Source of the DNA: RI-153 sp963752935
GTDB taxonomy: Bacteria; Chloroflexota; Anaerolineae; Caldilineales; Caldilineaceae
Assembly: GCA_963752935.1 (NCBI GenBank)
Contig: CAVWAL010000022.1
Coordinates: 1-64,000 of the forward strand
DNA: 64,000 bases
Direction: 5' to 3'
Part shown: piece after piece, positions 56,251-64,000 of the stretch
How positions within the stretch are numbered: position 1 is the first letter of the stretch
Layout of the letters: each line of letters begins with the position of its first letter
Program-made: the position numbers and the translations under genes
Notes under the pieces: model-generated
The model's database searches: none
Seen by the model: the letters and a program-made list of their open reading frames with translations, nothing else
What the model was told of the DNA's origin: nothing

Positions 56251-56659
56251 CGAAAATTCCTTCGGTCTGTGGTCAAGATCTTCGGCTGTAGTCGGGGGGG
56301 CTACAGATCGAGGCACGTGCGTTTCGCTAGTATATTGCGGCGTAAATACCACGGCGGAAATACGGCGTCTGTACCACTGGTAGAGCATGGCGGTATAGTT
56401 CCGCCGGGATTTACTAGTCAATCGCTGTTCGCTGTTCAGTCGCCGCCGTATCTGTTGTGGTTCACGACAAAATCGACGGTAAGCACAGGCAGTGTGTAGA
56501 GCCAAAAATGAGAAACCCACGCAGCCATTGATCGATAGCTGCATGGGCGTTCACCCACTTCCGATTATAGCAGAGGTTGGAACCGATGGGAAACCTCACC
56601 GCACTGCCGGGCGCGTCTTAAAATGAGGATGACGCTATCCTATCTTTGCTCGTTGTCTC
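56251..56659. other. 409-bp intergenic region holding repeat copy B
   Basis: No gene is supported here. The region contains the 91-bp element at 56327-56417 and the probable promoter area of the membrane-protein gene. I see no clear -35/-10 pair. The remainder (56420-56659) shows no recognisable signal. Confidence 0.6.
56327..56417. repeat. 91-bp palindromic element, copy B
   Basis: The copy is in plus orientation, bounded by CTAG at each end. It starts CTAGTATATTGCGGCG and ends CCGCCGGGATTTACTAG, with an inner inverted repeat TAAATACCACGGCGGAA / TTCCGCCGGGATTTA. It has exactly the same length as copies A and C. Confidence 0.88.
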
Positions 56660-57592
56660 TTAAACCAGCACCTGCAATCGTTTCGGCTCCATCGTGATCG
56701 AGACGGCGCGGGCCTGTTCGGTGATCACTTCGCCGTCGGTGTGCAGCGGCACTGAAATGTCGCTTAAGATCGTGACGGCGGTACAGCGCGTCAAGTGGAC
56801 GGCCGGATGGTTACGGTGCGCTCCCGCCATGACCTGGGGCAGCAGCGCCAGGATCTGGGGTGTGTTCAATCCCCGCGCGAAGGCGAGGTCGAGCATCCCA
56901 TCGTCGACCACGGCATCCGGCGTAATGTAGAAGCCGCCGCCGGTGCGCCGGCTGTTGCCAACGCTGACCAGCAAGGCACTCTGGTTTATCTGCCGGGTCT
57001 GCCCCTGGGGCGTACACCAGCGAATCTGCACGTGTGGATGCCGGTAGGCGCGTAGCGCTTTGATGACCGCCAACAAGTAGACGGCGAAACCGCGCAGACG
57101 CACGATCTTATAGCTCTCCACCGTCACCTGCGCCTCGAACCCCATGCCCAGATTGTTGTCGAAATAGCGCGAGAGGAAGCCGGTCTCCGTGCGAACCTGG
57201 GCGTGACTCAGATCGATACCCCGGGTCCGTCCCCGCCGGATGGCGGTGGCTGCATCAGTCAGATTGCGAGGAGTACCCACCATATCGGCGAAGTCGTTCC
57301 CGGTGCCCACCGGCAAGATGGCGAGCGGACCTACCGGCTCACCCGCTGCGGCGGCCTGTGCAAGTCCATTCACAACCTCGTTGATTGTGCCATCGCCGCC
57401 GGCCGCAGCGACGATGCCGTAGCCACTGTGTTTGGCTTCACGCGCGACGTCGATCGCCTCGCGCGGTCGTGTCGTTTGAAAGATGTCAAACGGAATGGAT
57501 GCTGCGTGCATGGCACGATGGATGGCGTCAACGGCTTCGGCGCCTGAGCCACGACCTGACTTAGGGTTGAGCACCACAAAGACTTTGTCCAC
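56660..57592 (-). CDS. Diacylglycerol/lipid kinase family protein (YegS/DgkB type)
   Basis: The 310-residue enzyme begins 'VFVVLNPKSGRGSG' and carries the nucleotide-binding motif 'GIVAAAGGDGTINEVVNGL', then 'LAILPVGTGNDFADMVGTP'. A C-terminal beta-sandwich has 'DNNLGMGFEAQVTVES', 'GGGFYITPDAVVDDGMLDL' and 'PLHTDGEVI'. It would phosphorylate diacylglycerol or a related lipid at the membrane. A GTG start overlaps the end of the GH13 gene (TGAGTG), so the two are translationally coupled. Confidence 0.92.
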   Translation of the reverse strand: MDKVFVVLNPKSGRGSGAEAVDAIHRAMHAASIPFDIFQTTRPREAIDVAREAKHSGYGIVAAAGGDGTINEVVNGLAQAAAAGEPVGPLAILPVGTGNDFADMVGTPRNLTDAATAIRRGRTRGIDLSHAQVRTETGFLSRYFDNNLGMGFEAQVTVESYKIVRLRGFAVYLLAVIKALRAYRHPHVQIRWCTPQGQTRQINQSALLVSVGNSRRTGGGFYITPDAVVDDGMLDLAFARGLNTPQILALLPQVMAGAHRNHPAVHLTRCTAVTILSDISVPLHTDGEVITEQARAVSITMEPKRLQVLV

Positions 57593-58507
57593 TCACGACT
57601 CCTCTCTGCGTTTTAGCACCAATGCTTCGCGGCCGGCAACCGTAATGCCAGAAAGTTTTGCAGAACGAGACGGGTAGCGTCCCTCTCCCCACACTGCTGT
57701 GTACACGCCATCTTCCAGCCCATCGGTCAGCGCCAGATCGATGGTTGCCTGTTGGTGGCCGACGTTGAAAACGACAATCATCTCTTCTGTGTCGAGAACT
57801 CGGTTGAAGGCGTAAATGTTCCCACGGGCGTGGAGGACTTTGTATGAACCGGTGCGCAGGGCCGGGTGCTGATGGCGCATGTCAATGGCGCGCTTGTAAA
57901 ACTCGAGCAGATCCTGGTTCCAACTCGCCTTGTTTTGCCAGGGAAAGGCGGCCCGACAATAGGGATCATTGGCGCCGGTCATGCCGATTTCGTCGCCATA
58001 GTAGATACACGGTGCGCCCGGCATCGTCATCTGGAAGAGCGTGCAAAGACGTAGTGCCTGTTCATCTTCCCTCACCGTCCACAGCGTGCGGGCGGTGTCG
58101 TGACTGTCCATCAAATTCAACTGTGCCAGATTCACTTCCCAATCGTAGAGGGCCAGCATCTCATCAACGGTTTGAGCAAACTGTTCGCTTGTCAACGCCT
58201 TCAGGGGGAAGCCACCCGGTTTGTACTCGGTGTGTAACGTGTCCGCGCCGAAGAACCCCAGCGCAGCGCGGCTGAAGATGTAGTTCATAACCGAATCGAA
58301 CATATCTCCCCTCAGCCAGGCCTGGGCTTTGCTCCAGATTTCGCCGGTAATGTAGGCATCGGGGTTGACGTCTTTGACGACTTTGCGGAACATTCGCCAG
58401 AACTCAGGATCGTTGATCTCTTCGGGTACGTCCAGATCGCCAGCCGTCAGCGCCGAACTCGATCCAATGGCGCGAGACATCAAGTAGATATTGGCGCACA
58501 CCCTCAT
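57593..58507 (-). pseudogene. GH13 alpha-amylase-family enzyme, C-terminal part (frameshifted)
   Basis: From about 58435 downwards this frame continues the GH13 barrel. It contains LDVPEEINDPEFW with the catalytic nucleophile Asp, 'DAYITGEIWSKAQAWL' with the acid/base Glu, 'LNLMDSHDTARTLW' with the transition-state Asp, and 'PGAPCIYYGDEIGMTGANDP'. It ends in a C-terminal beta-domain. The first 25 or so residues up to 'SALTAG' are out of frame with the enzyme. Joined to the 58404-59060 segment by removal of one base it gives a complete cyclomaltodextrinase/neopullulanase-like enzyme of about 488 residues. Confidence 0.85.
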
Positions 58508-59060
58508 TTTGCACGTTGAACTTAGGCAGTGCCGGAATGTCCCACCAGGCCGCGTAATTGTGAGGGGCTTCTTTGTCGTGCTGATAGGGACGCAACGGCC
58601 AATCGTTGATGATGAACCAGTCCAAATAGGGCGAGTTCCCTCCGGTTTCTAGAATGTGGTGGAAAGCCCAAAAGCCGCGGCTGGCATGGTTGAAGACGCC
58701 GTCGATCACCACACGAATGTCGTGATCATGGGCGGCATCCAACAGGGTGCGGAAAGCGGCGTTGCCGCCCAGCAATGGATCGACCTGCATGTAATCATAG
58801 GTGTGGTAGCGATGGTTGGATGCCGACGAAAAGATCGGGTTGAGGTAGAGGGCCGTAATCCCTAGTTCTTTGAGATAGTCTAGCTTGTCCACAATGCCCA
58901 GTAGATCGCCGCCCTGGAACCCTTCTTCTTCGGGAGGCGTGCCCCATGTTTTGAAGGTGACGCCGGGCAGCGGCTTTGTATTTTTACCCCGTGCAAAACG
59001 GTCGGGAAAGATCTGATAGAAGACGGCGTTTTTTACCCAATCAGGGGTGCGAATTGACAT
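58404..59060 (-). pseudogene. GH13 alpha-amylase-family enzyme, N-terminal part (frameshifted)
   Basis: The segment begins MSIRTPDWVKNAVFYQIFPD and shows GH13 regions 'ALYLNPIFSSASNHRYHTYDY' and 'VVIDGVFNHASRGF' (conserved region I). 'WWDIPALPKFNVQNEGVRQYL' and 'FGADGWR' follow. The following residues should be LDVPEE but read SGRTRRDQRS, because TGGCGATCTGGACG appears to have one extra base between the Arg and Leu codons (near 58430-58436). The break lies exactly in the conserved region with the nucleophile, so a translated product would be inactive. The enzyme would hydrolyse maltodextrins in the cytoplasm, complementing the glycogen genes at 62-64 kb. Confidence 0.85.
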
Positions 59061-59254
59061 ATGATGATTGCTCCAAATGTGGCTCGGGTTGCTCTAAATT
59101 CTGGGTACGCATTGTGGCATAGCCATCTGTGGATGTCAACGCGTTCACATTATTCTTTCTTTGCAGCGCTGCTGTGCTGACGTAGAATAACAGACATGAG
59201 TTATATCTGAGTTCTTCAGCCAAAAAGGAGCCGCTTGTGAGGTGTACTAAGCTG

Positions 59255-59345
59255 CCAGTAAATCTCGGCGAACCTATGCCGACACGCTCTATCAGTGGCA
59301 CAGACGCCATATTTCGGCCCTGGTACTTACGCCGCAGTGTGCTGC
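59255..59345. repeat. 91-bp palindromic element, copy C (diverged)
   Basis: The copy is in minus orientation and 91 bp long. It shares with copy B the inner part (GACGCCATA, CTATCAGTGGCACAGAC, GCCGCAGTG on the plus strand) but with several substitutions at the ends (CCAG instead of CTAG). It sits in the divergent spacer between the GH13 and CapA-like genes and overlaps the possible N-terminus of the latter. Confidence 0.8.
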
Positions 59346-61103
59346 GTCGTTTACCGGCGTGGTCAACTTGCTGTTGTCGCATCGATAGTGCTCCTCATCT
59401 TTCTTGTCTCGGCTTGTGTCAGCCCGATCGTTGCGCCATCGGTGCCGCCGGCCGGCGTCGTGCCCACTTTTACACCAACGCCGGAGTCTACGGACGGTTC
59501 CACCTTGATCCTCGCTGAGAACCCTACGGCTGAACCCGTTATTGAAGCTGAAGTCATGCCACTGACCGTCGGGTTATCGCCACTCTTGGCTGAGGACGAC
59601 GTATCCTGGCTGATGCCGTTGCTGATGAGTGTGACTCAGCTTGAAACCGTCGACGGCCTGCGTCCGCTGCAACTGCTCGATCGCACGAGCAACGCCAACT
59701 TCAGGCTGGAGTTTGTGCCGCGCGCCCAGGTGAGCGGTGACTTCTTGCTCGAACGCTTCTTCGCGCCTGTGGTCCCCTTCGACACAACAACCGACGATAC
59801 GACGATGTCGCAGTTGGCGGCACGGTGGCGCGGTGAAGAAGCCGGTGGATTGGTGGTGCCGCTTGAGTATATGGCCGAGCTGACCGCGCTGCTGGGTGAG
59901 TCGCCAGACCCGGCGCTCGTGCTGACCAATACCGATCTGCTCTTTGACGCCTTAATGGCTGCGCCAGGAAGCATCGGCATCATGCCCTTTGATCTGTTGC
60001 ACCCGCGTTTCAAGGTGCTCAACGTGGATGGGGCCAACGTCCTCAACAACCGGCTGGACACTGCCGCGTATCCGCTGGCCGCGGCCCTTGTTGTGAACGG
60101 CGACGGCGCCGATGCCCTGATGACGCAACTTGTCGCTCAGGCTCCGCCGTCAAGCAATCGTGCCGGTGCTCAATTGACGACCTTGATCATGACGGGCGTC
60201 ACGGCCATGTCGCGGGTCACAGCTTTGCGCATGGAACAACGCGGCTATGTCTATCCTGCGCTGGTGATTTCGGATACGTTGGCGGCTGCCGACATCACAC
60301 ACATTAGCAACGAAGTTCCCTTCCTGGATAATTGTGTGGTCAACGCCGGCGAGAACAATCTTGTCCTGTGTAGCCACACCAATTATTGGGAAGCGCTGGC
60401 CGCAGTGGGGACAGATATCGTGGGGCTGAGCGGCAACCATGTCAACGACTTTGGACGCGACGGCGCCCGGCGCTCGCTCACATGGTATCGAGAAAACGAG
60501 ATTCCGATCTATGGGAGCGGCATGAATATTGAAGAGGCGTGTGCACCACTGCTCTGGGAACACAACGGCAACACATTCGCCTTTATTGCAGCGCTGGCAT
60601 TTGAGCCGCAATTTGCCTGGGCCACCGAAGATCAGCCGGGCGCCTGTTACTACTACAACAACAAACAGTTGATCCTGGACTCTATCGCCGAACTGCGCCC
60701 GCAGGTAGACGTCCTCGCCGTCGAGCTACAGTATCTGGAAACCTACGAACCCTTCCCCACCGGCCAACAGGTGAGCGAATTCCGCGAACTGCGCGAGGCC
60801 GGCGTAGATATTGTGACCGGCGTACAGAGTCATGTGCCGCAGGCCATGGAACCCTATGCGCCCACGGCCGACCGCAACGCCAGTATTATTGTCTATGGGC
60901 TGGGCAATCTCTTCTTTGATCAGATGTGGAGCTGGCAGACGCGTACCGAGTTGATGGCGAGACATACCATTTACCAGGGGAAGCTGCTCAGCACTGAGAT
61001 CTTGACCGCCGTCCTTGAGGACTACGCCCAACCACGTTGGGCCACCCCCGACGAACGCACGGAGATCCTCAATCGAATCTTCGGCGCTGCGCCGGAGCGA
61101 TGA
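59295..61103 (+). CDS. CapA-like (PGA_cap) lipoprotein with extra N-terminal domain
   Basis: A signal peptide ends in the lipobox VSAC. The first half (to about residue 290) is a solute-binding-protein-like region ('LTVGLSPLLAEDDVSWLMPLL'). The second half is the poly-gamma-glutamate capsule CapA-type metallophosphatase fold with 'THISNEVPF', 'VGLSGNHVNDFGRDGARRSL', 'VAFIAALAF'-like strands, 'LREAGVDIVTGVQSHVPQAME' and 'IVYGLGNLFFDQMW'. No capB or capC is nearby. The start is uncertain: GTG at 59295 lies inside a repeat element, while GTG at 59337 gives a typical lipoprotein signal peptide. Neither has a ribosome-binding site. Confidence 0.82.
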   Translation: MAQTPYFGPGTYAAVCCVVYRRGQLAVVASIVLLIFLVSACVSPIVAPSVPPAGVVPTFTPTPESTDGSTLILAENPTAEPVIEAEVMPLTVGLSPLLAEDDVSWLMPLLMSVTQLETVDGLRPLQLLDRTSNANFRLEFVPRAQVSGDFLLERFFAPVVPFDTTTDDTTMSQLAARWRGEEAGGLVVPLEYMAELTALLGESPDPALVLTNTDLLFDALMAAPGSIGIMPFDLLHPRFKVLNVDGANVLNNRLDTAAYPLAAALVVNGDGADALMTQLVAQAPPSSNRAGAQLTTLIMTGVTAMSRVTALRMEQRGYVYPALVISDTLAAADITHISNEVPFLDNCVVNAGENNLVLCSHTNYWEALAAVGTDIVGLSGNHVNDFGRDGARRSLTWYRENEIPIYGSGMNIEEACAPLLWEHNGNTFAFIAALAFEPQFAWATEDQPGACYYYNNKQLILDSIAELRPQVDVLAVELQYLETYEPFPTGQQVSEFRELREAGVDIVTGVQSHVPQAMEPYAPTADRNASIIVYGLGNLFFDQMWSWQTRTELMARHTIYQGKLLSTEILTAVLEDYAQPRWATPDERTEILNRIFGAAPER

Positions 61104-61112
61104 TGGGAGCGT

Positions 61113-61167
61113 AGAGAGTAGGGATCGTGTTGAGCCTCAAATTCTCAACACGATCCCCGTACTCTCT
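61113..61167. terminator. long imperfect hairpin between convergent genes
   Basis: Arms 61113-61134 (AGAGAGTAGGGATCGTGTTGAG) and 61144-61167 pair with a small bulge around a 9-nt loop. The element lies just after the CapA-like gene and reaches the stop codon of the AIM24-like gene. No U-tract follows. Confidence 0.5.
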
Positions 61168-61840
61168 AGCCGCCGCCTCCACTCGACGTGGACGTCGTGT
61201 ATGTGCGCTTGAGCGTCTGCAACAGCACACGGCCAGGGCCGCTCAGTCGTGTCATAAAGATCCCTTCCCCGCCGAAGATCATCTTGCGGCAACCGCCTAC
61301 GCCTTGAATGTCGTAATCGACCTGCGAGGAGAAAGCCGCCAGATTCCCTGTGCTGACCAGCACTTGCTCTCCCTCCCGCATCCGGCGATCATGGAAGTCT
61401 CCGCTGCCGTGGATCAGCACATGCCCCACCCCTGAAATCTGCTGCAAAAAGAGCCCGGCGCCGCCGAAGAGGGCCGCCCCAGCACGCCGCGCAACTGTCA
61501 CCGTGATGTCGATGTCGCTGCCCCACGCCGCCAAGAATGAACCGCGTGTTGTCGTCACCGGGCCATCTTCTTGCAGATCCCACAACTCTAAATGACCGGG
61601 CGCGTTGGCCGCCAGGAGTGCATACTGATCGGGCTGTGTGCTTTCCAGGTAGCTGAGCGAGACCCCTTCTCCGGCTAACGAACGACGCACGGCGCCACCC
61701 AATCCGCCCGGCAGGCGCAATGTCCACGTTAAACCGGGCGAGTAGGCCATCAGCGATCCTTTGCTTGCCCATACATACTCGCCCGGCTGAAAGTCGAAGC
61801 GTACCGACTGTGCAATCTCACCGGAAAATTGGTACTGCAT
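61166..61840 (-). CDS. AIM24/TIGR00266 family protein
   Basis: The 224-residue protein starts MQYQFSGEIAQSVRFDFQPG and shows the TIGR00266 double beta-barrel pattern 'VWASKGSLMAYSPGLTW', 'LSYLESTQPDQYALLAANAPG', 'GSFLAAWGSDIDITVTVARRAGA', 'FLQQISGVGHVLIHGSGDF' and 'LVSTGNLAAFSSQVDYDIQGVGG'. It ends in a Gly/Ser-rich tail. The biochemical role is unknown; the yeast homologue acts in mitochondrial membrane organisation. The ATG at 61840 has AAAGGAG upstream, so the longer reading to 61888 is rejected. Confidence 0.92.
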   Translation of the reverse strand: MQYQFSGEIAQSVRFDFQPGEYVWASKGSLMAYSPGLTWTLRLPGGLGGAVRRSLAGEGVSLSYLESTQPDQYALLAANAPGHLELWDLQEDGPVTTTRGSFLAAWGSDIDITVTVARRAGAALFGGAGLFLQQISGVGHVLIHGSGDFHDRRMREGEQVLVSTGNLAAFSSQVDYDIQGVGGCRKMIFGGEGIFMTRLSGPGRVLLQTLKRTYTTSTSSGGGG

Positions 61841-61984
61841 TGAAATCTCCTTTGTGTGCTGAACTGGCTGATCCTGATGCATTCGCATCTCTCTACGCTA
61901 CTGCATCCGGGCAGGTTTCATCGTTGGCGGCTCTATGGTACCCTGGACTGACATCGCAGAGTCACTTGTGTGGAGGATAGAAAA

Positions 61985-62338
61985 ATGTCTGAGAAAAAGA
62001 GCCGCCTCGTCTTTTCAACCGATCCCGACCCTGAGCCACAACCTGTCAAACCGCCCGACTTGCCAAAGAACCCGGCGGCGCCCTTCGCCATTCAAGGTGA
62101 CCAGCCTGTACGCGTACGCCTGGAGCGCAAAGGACGCCGTGGTAAGTCGGTTTCGGTTATCGAAGGCGTTCTCAGTCCCAAATTGGGCAAAGAAGCGTTG
62201 CTCAAACATCTGAAAAACAAGCTAGGTAGCGGCGGCACCTTGCAAGGCGACCTTCTGGAGATCCAGGGCGATCAGCGCGATCGACTGGTGGAAGAACTCA
62301 TTGAACTGGGGTACAAAGCCAAGAAGGCAGGCGGATGA
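61985..62338 (+). CDS. SUI1/eIF1-like translation factor (YciH type)
   Basis: The 117-residue protein has a disordered N-terminus and the SUI1 domain from about residue 42: 'VRVRLERKGRRGKSVSVIEG', 'KLGKEALLKHLKNKLGSGGTLQGDLLEIQGDQRDRLVEEL'. Bacterial YciH proteins affect translation initiation fidelity, but their role is poorly defined. The ATG at 61985 follows GGAGGAT at a good distance. The gene stands alone between a divergent AIM24-like gene and a convergent glgC-like gene. Confidence 0.93.
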   Translation: MSEKKSRLVFSTDPDPEPQPVKPPDLPKNPAAPFAIQGDQPVRVRLERKGRRGKSVSVIEGVLSPKLGKEALLKHLKNKLGSGGTLQGDLLEIQGDQRDRLVEELIELGYKAKKAGG

Positions 62339-62358
62339 TGTAGAGGTGGTACCTGTTT

Positions 62359-62414
62359 GACTTCAGGGGCGGCGCACTGGTCGATGCATTGACCAGTGCG
62401 CCGCCCCTGAAGTC
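62359..62414. terminator. 24-bp perfect hairpin between SUI1 and glgC-like genes
   Basis: Arms 62359-62382 and 62391-62414 are perfectly complementary around the loop GATGCATT. It occupies the space between two convergent genes. There is no U-tract outside the stem, so it is an unusual transcript-end structure and not a classical terminator. Confidence 0.55.
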
Positions 62415-62418
62415 ACTC

Positions 62419-63681
62419 CTACCGCAGATCTACACCGATGGTGCGACCACTGCGGATCGTTTTGCTTTTGCCGAACGCTTGCGCGTCGCTAAAAGGATGG
62501 ATGACGACGTTGCGTCCAATCGTCAACCCTTCGGGCACGACCGATCCTTTGCCCAGCAGGGTGATGCCGGTATTCAAGCGTTCGGGCAGTTCGTTATTCG
62601 GCTTGTTGTCTTCGCCGTAGCCGACTCTGGCCCCGGCGCCGATTCTCACTTCTTTGTCTACAATACAACGTTCCACCACAGCCCCAGCTTCGACTATCGT
62701 GTCGCTGAGGAGCACACTGTCGCGCACCACCGCTCCTTCGGCCACGTAGACACCTGACGAAAGAACACTGCGCTCTACGATCCCATCGATGCGGCACCCG
62801 TTAGAGAGCAGCGTCCCATCGATGTCAGCCTTTGGGCCAAGTTTGACGGGCGCTCGCTCTTCGCTGCGCGTGTGGATCACCCACTCCGGATCGTAGAGAT
62901 CCATCGCCGGGTCCTCGGCCAACAGGTTCATATTGGCCTCCCAATAGGCCTGAATGGTACTGGCGTCGGCCCAATAGCTCTGGTAGATGAACGAGTGGAC
63001 ATGGCACTCGGGGTCGGCAACCACGGGCGGCAGCAGATCGCGCCCGAAGTCGTCGTAGTCAGTGCCATCGAGTTGCTGAATCAGAAACGATTTGTTGAAG
63101 ATGTAGACCCCCATTGAGGCCAGATTCTTTTGACTGCGTCTCGGCTTCTCCTGAAAATCCACGATGCGACCATCGTTGCTGACCGAAACGATACCGAAGC
63201 GATGCGTCTCGTGGAAAGTGACGCGGCGCACGGCGACCGTGATGTCCGCCCCAGAGCGTACATGCTCCTCAATGAACGGGCGGTAGTCCATGCGGTAGAT
63301 GTGCTTGCCCGATAGGATCATGACCAGCTCTTCGGGCTGATCGCGCACAAAATCAAGGTTGCGGCGCACGGCGTCGGCCGATCCACGCTGCCAGTCGCCA
63401 TACTTTCCGCCGGTGTACGGCTGCAGAAGCCGCAGCCCACCGGCGGCGCGGTCCAGATCCCAGGGCTTGCCAATGCCGATGTGCTCGTTCAGGCTGCGCG
63501 GTCGATACTGAGTAAGGACAGCGACGTTGTATAGTTCGCTGTTGACACAGTTGCTCAACGAAAAGTCGATGAGCCGGAACTTTCCACCAAAAGGAACCGC
63601 CGGTTCTGCGCGGATCTCGGTAAGGGTGCTGAGATCTGGATTGTCGCCCCCGGCCATAATCATTGCAAATGCTTGAGCCAT
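62419..63681 (-). CDS. Glucose-1-phosphate adenylyltransferase-like protein, probably non-catalytic (GlgD-like) subunit
   Basis: The 420-residue protein follows the GlgC fold. An N-terminal nucleotidyltransferase domain has 'PAVPFGGKFRLIDFSLSNC', 'GSADAVRRNLDFV' and the glucose-1-phosphate loop 'IVDFQEKPRRSQ'. A left-handed beta-helix follows from about residue 300. The signature GGxGxRLxPLT..RAKPAV reads GGDNPDLSTLTEIRAEPAV, so the catalytic Arg and Lys are replaced by Asp and Glu. The metal-binding Asp of 'GDHIY' is Lys (SGKHIY). It lies 34 bp downstream of a second, incomplete glgC-like gene, so a heteromeric enzyme with one regulatory subunit is likely. GGGAG precedes the ATG. Confidence 0.9.
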   Translation of the reverse strand: MAQAFAMIMAGGDNPDLSTLTEIRAEPAVPFGGKFRLIDFSLSNCVNSELYNVAVLTQYRPRSLNEHIGIGKPWDLDRAAGGLRLLQPYTGGKYGDWQRGSADAVRRNLDFVRDQPEELVMILSGKHIYRMDYRPFIEEHVRSGADITVAVRRVTFHETHRFGIVSVSNDGRIVDFQEKPRRSQKNLASMGVYIFNKSFLIQQLDGTDYDDFGRDLLPPVVADPECHVHSFIYQSYWADASTIQAYWEANMNLLAEDPAMDLYDPEWVIHTRSEERAPVKLGPKADIDGTLLSNGCRIDGIVERSVLSSGVYVAEGAVVRDSVLLSDTIVEAGAVVERCIVDKEVRIGAGARVGYGEDNKPNNELPERLNTGITLLGKGSVVPEGLTIGRNVVIHPFSDAQAFGKSKTIRSGRTIGVDLR

Positions 63682-63715
63682 CAGATGCTCCCATTTTAAA
63701 GATGCTGGTGATGTA

Positions 63716-64000
63716 CTAGATCGTCATCCCGTCTTTGACCTGCCCGTCAGCGGGAAAGTGCTCTTGTTCGCGATCGCTGTTGATCAACACATTGCAGCCA
63801 ATCCGCACCCCGTCTGGGATAGTGGCGCTCTTGCCGATGACGGTGATCCCGGCAAAGAGCTTGTCGGGGAGGCGCTCGTTAGGCACGTCCGGATCGCCCA
63901 CGCCAATTTGAACGCCGGCGCCAATCACAACTTGTTTGTCGATGACGGCCTTTTGCACGAGTGCGCCAGGCCCAATCCAGGTGTCATTCATGATGATGCT
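63716..64000 (-). CDS. Glucose-1-phosphate adenylyltransferase, C-terminal part (runs off the window)
   Basis: About 94 codons of the C-terminal left-handed beta-helix are visible: 'LVQKAVIDKQVVIGAGVQIGVG', 'NERLPDKLFAGITVIGKSATIPDGVRIGCN'. The frame is open to the window edge, so the start and the catalytic domain lie beyond 64000. It is immediately upstream of the glgC-like gene and probably forms an operon with it. It may be the catalytic partner of that degenerate subunit, which cannot be checked from this window. Confidence 0.85.
   Translation of the reverse strand, partial: SIIMNDTWIGPGALVQKAVIDKQVVIGAGVQIGVGDPDVPNERLPDKLFAGITVIGKSATIPDGVRIGCNVLINSDREQEHFPADGQVKDGMTI

Noticed and set aside
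56251..56544. N-terminal extension of the membrane-protein gene
   Set aside because: The extra 98 codons translate the 91-bp repeat and its surroundings. A good ribosome site precedes the ATG at 56250.

Overview
The window looks like chromosomal DNA of a Chloroflexota bacterium, most likely of the Anaerolineae/Caldilineae group. This is inferred from gene content and moderately high GC, not from a marker-gene phylogeny. Supporting content includes a tricorn protease, SpoIID/LytB and YfhO-type membrane proteins, a tocopherol-cyclase-like protein, a TIGR02206 (YwaF) membrane protein, many Ala/Thr/Pro-rich secreted proteins and lipoproteins, and two tandem ADP-glucose pyrophosphorylase-like genes. 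There is no rRNA, phage, insertion sequence or CRISPR array. Genes are dense and mostly housekeeping or surface-related.

Region by region. 1-5.3 kb (minus strand): tRNA-Lys with a clear promoter, a membrane-anchored TP-repeat/Ig-like protein split by a frameshift, a helix-hairpin-helix membrane protein, a TrmH-type rRNA methyltransferase, and the classical infC-rpmI-rplT operon. infC appears to start at AUU, has a consensus promoter, and is followed by a terminator-like hairpin before rpmI. 5.4-17.3 kb: a 907-residue UxaA-family dehydratase with an internal duplication, a SpoIID-like protein, coaX-coaBC (coenzyme A), a YfhO-like membrane protein and a YpdA-like flavoprotein. 17.5-26.2 kb: a DUF937 protein, a secreted beta-helix protein, and a tight four-gene unit (amidohydrolase, DUF4037, alpha/alpha-barrel protein, cyclase) of unknown purpose. 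26.3-33.1 kb: a GNAT protein, an RlmD/TrmA-like protein lacking its catalytic motifs, a split LysM protein and a YceI lipoprotein. 33-38 kb: two Gfo/Idh/MocA oxidoreductases, a YwaF-type membrane protein and a CBM9-like protein in one minus-strand unit, then vapBC bracketed by a 28-bp direct repeat.

38-46.7 kb: tocopherol-cyclase-like protein, tricorn protease, and a hydrolase-ygfZ-lipM overlapping operon (lipoate and Fe-S maintenance), then DUF503. 46.7-56.3 kb (all minus): lgt, a degenerate M28 peptidase-like protein, der, cdaR-cdaA (c-di-AMP synthesis), argF, a fumarylacetoacetate-hydrolase-family enzyme, an HD phosphohydrolase and an unknown membrane protein. 56.6-64 kb: lipid kinase, a frameshifted GH13 amylase, a CapA-like lipoprotein, AIM24-like and SUI1 proteins, and a tandem glgC pair. 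The complete member of that pair has lost catalytic residues and is probably a regulatory subunit.

No single dramatic new system is evident. The most interesting signals are two families of short palindromic intergenic elements with three copies each (one exactly 91 bp), several genes that look like catalytically dead paralogues (GlgC-like, RlmD-like, M28-like), the rearranged UxaA protein, and the uncharacterised four-gene operon at 21.3-26.2 kb. Three genes are each broken by one small indel, which raises the question of sequencing error versus real decay.
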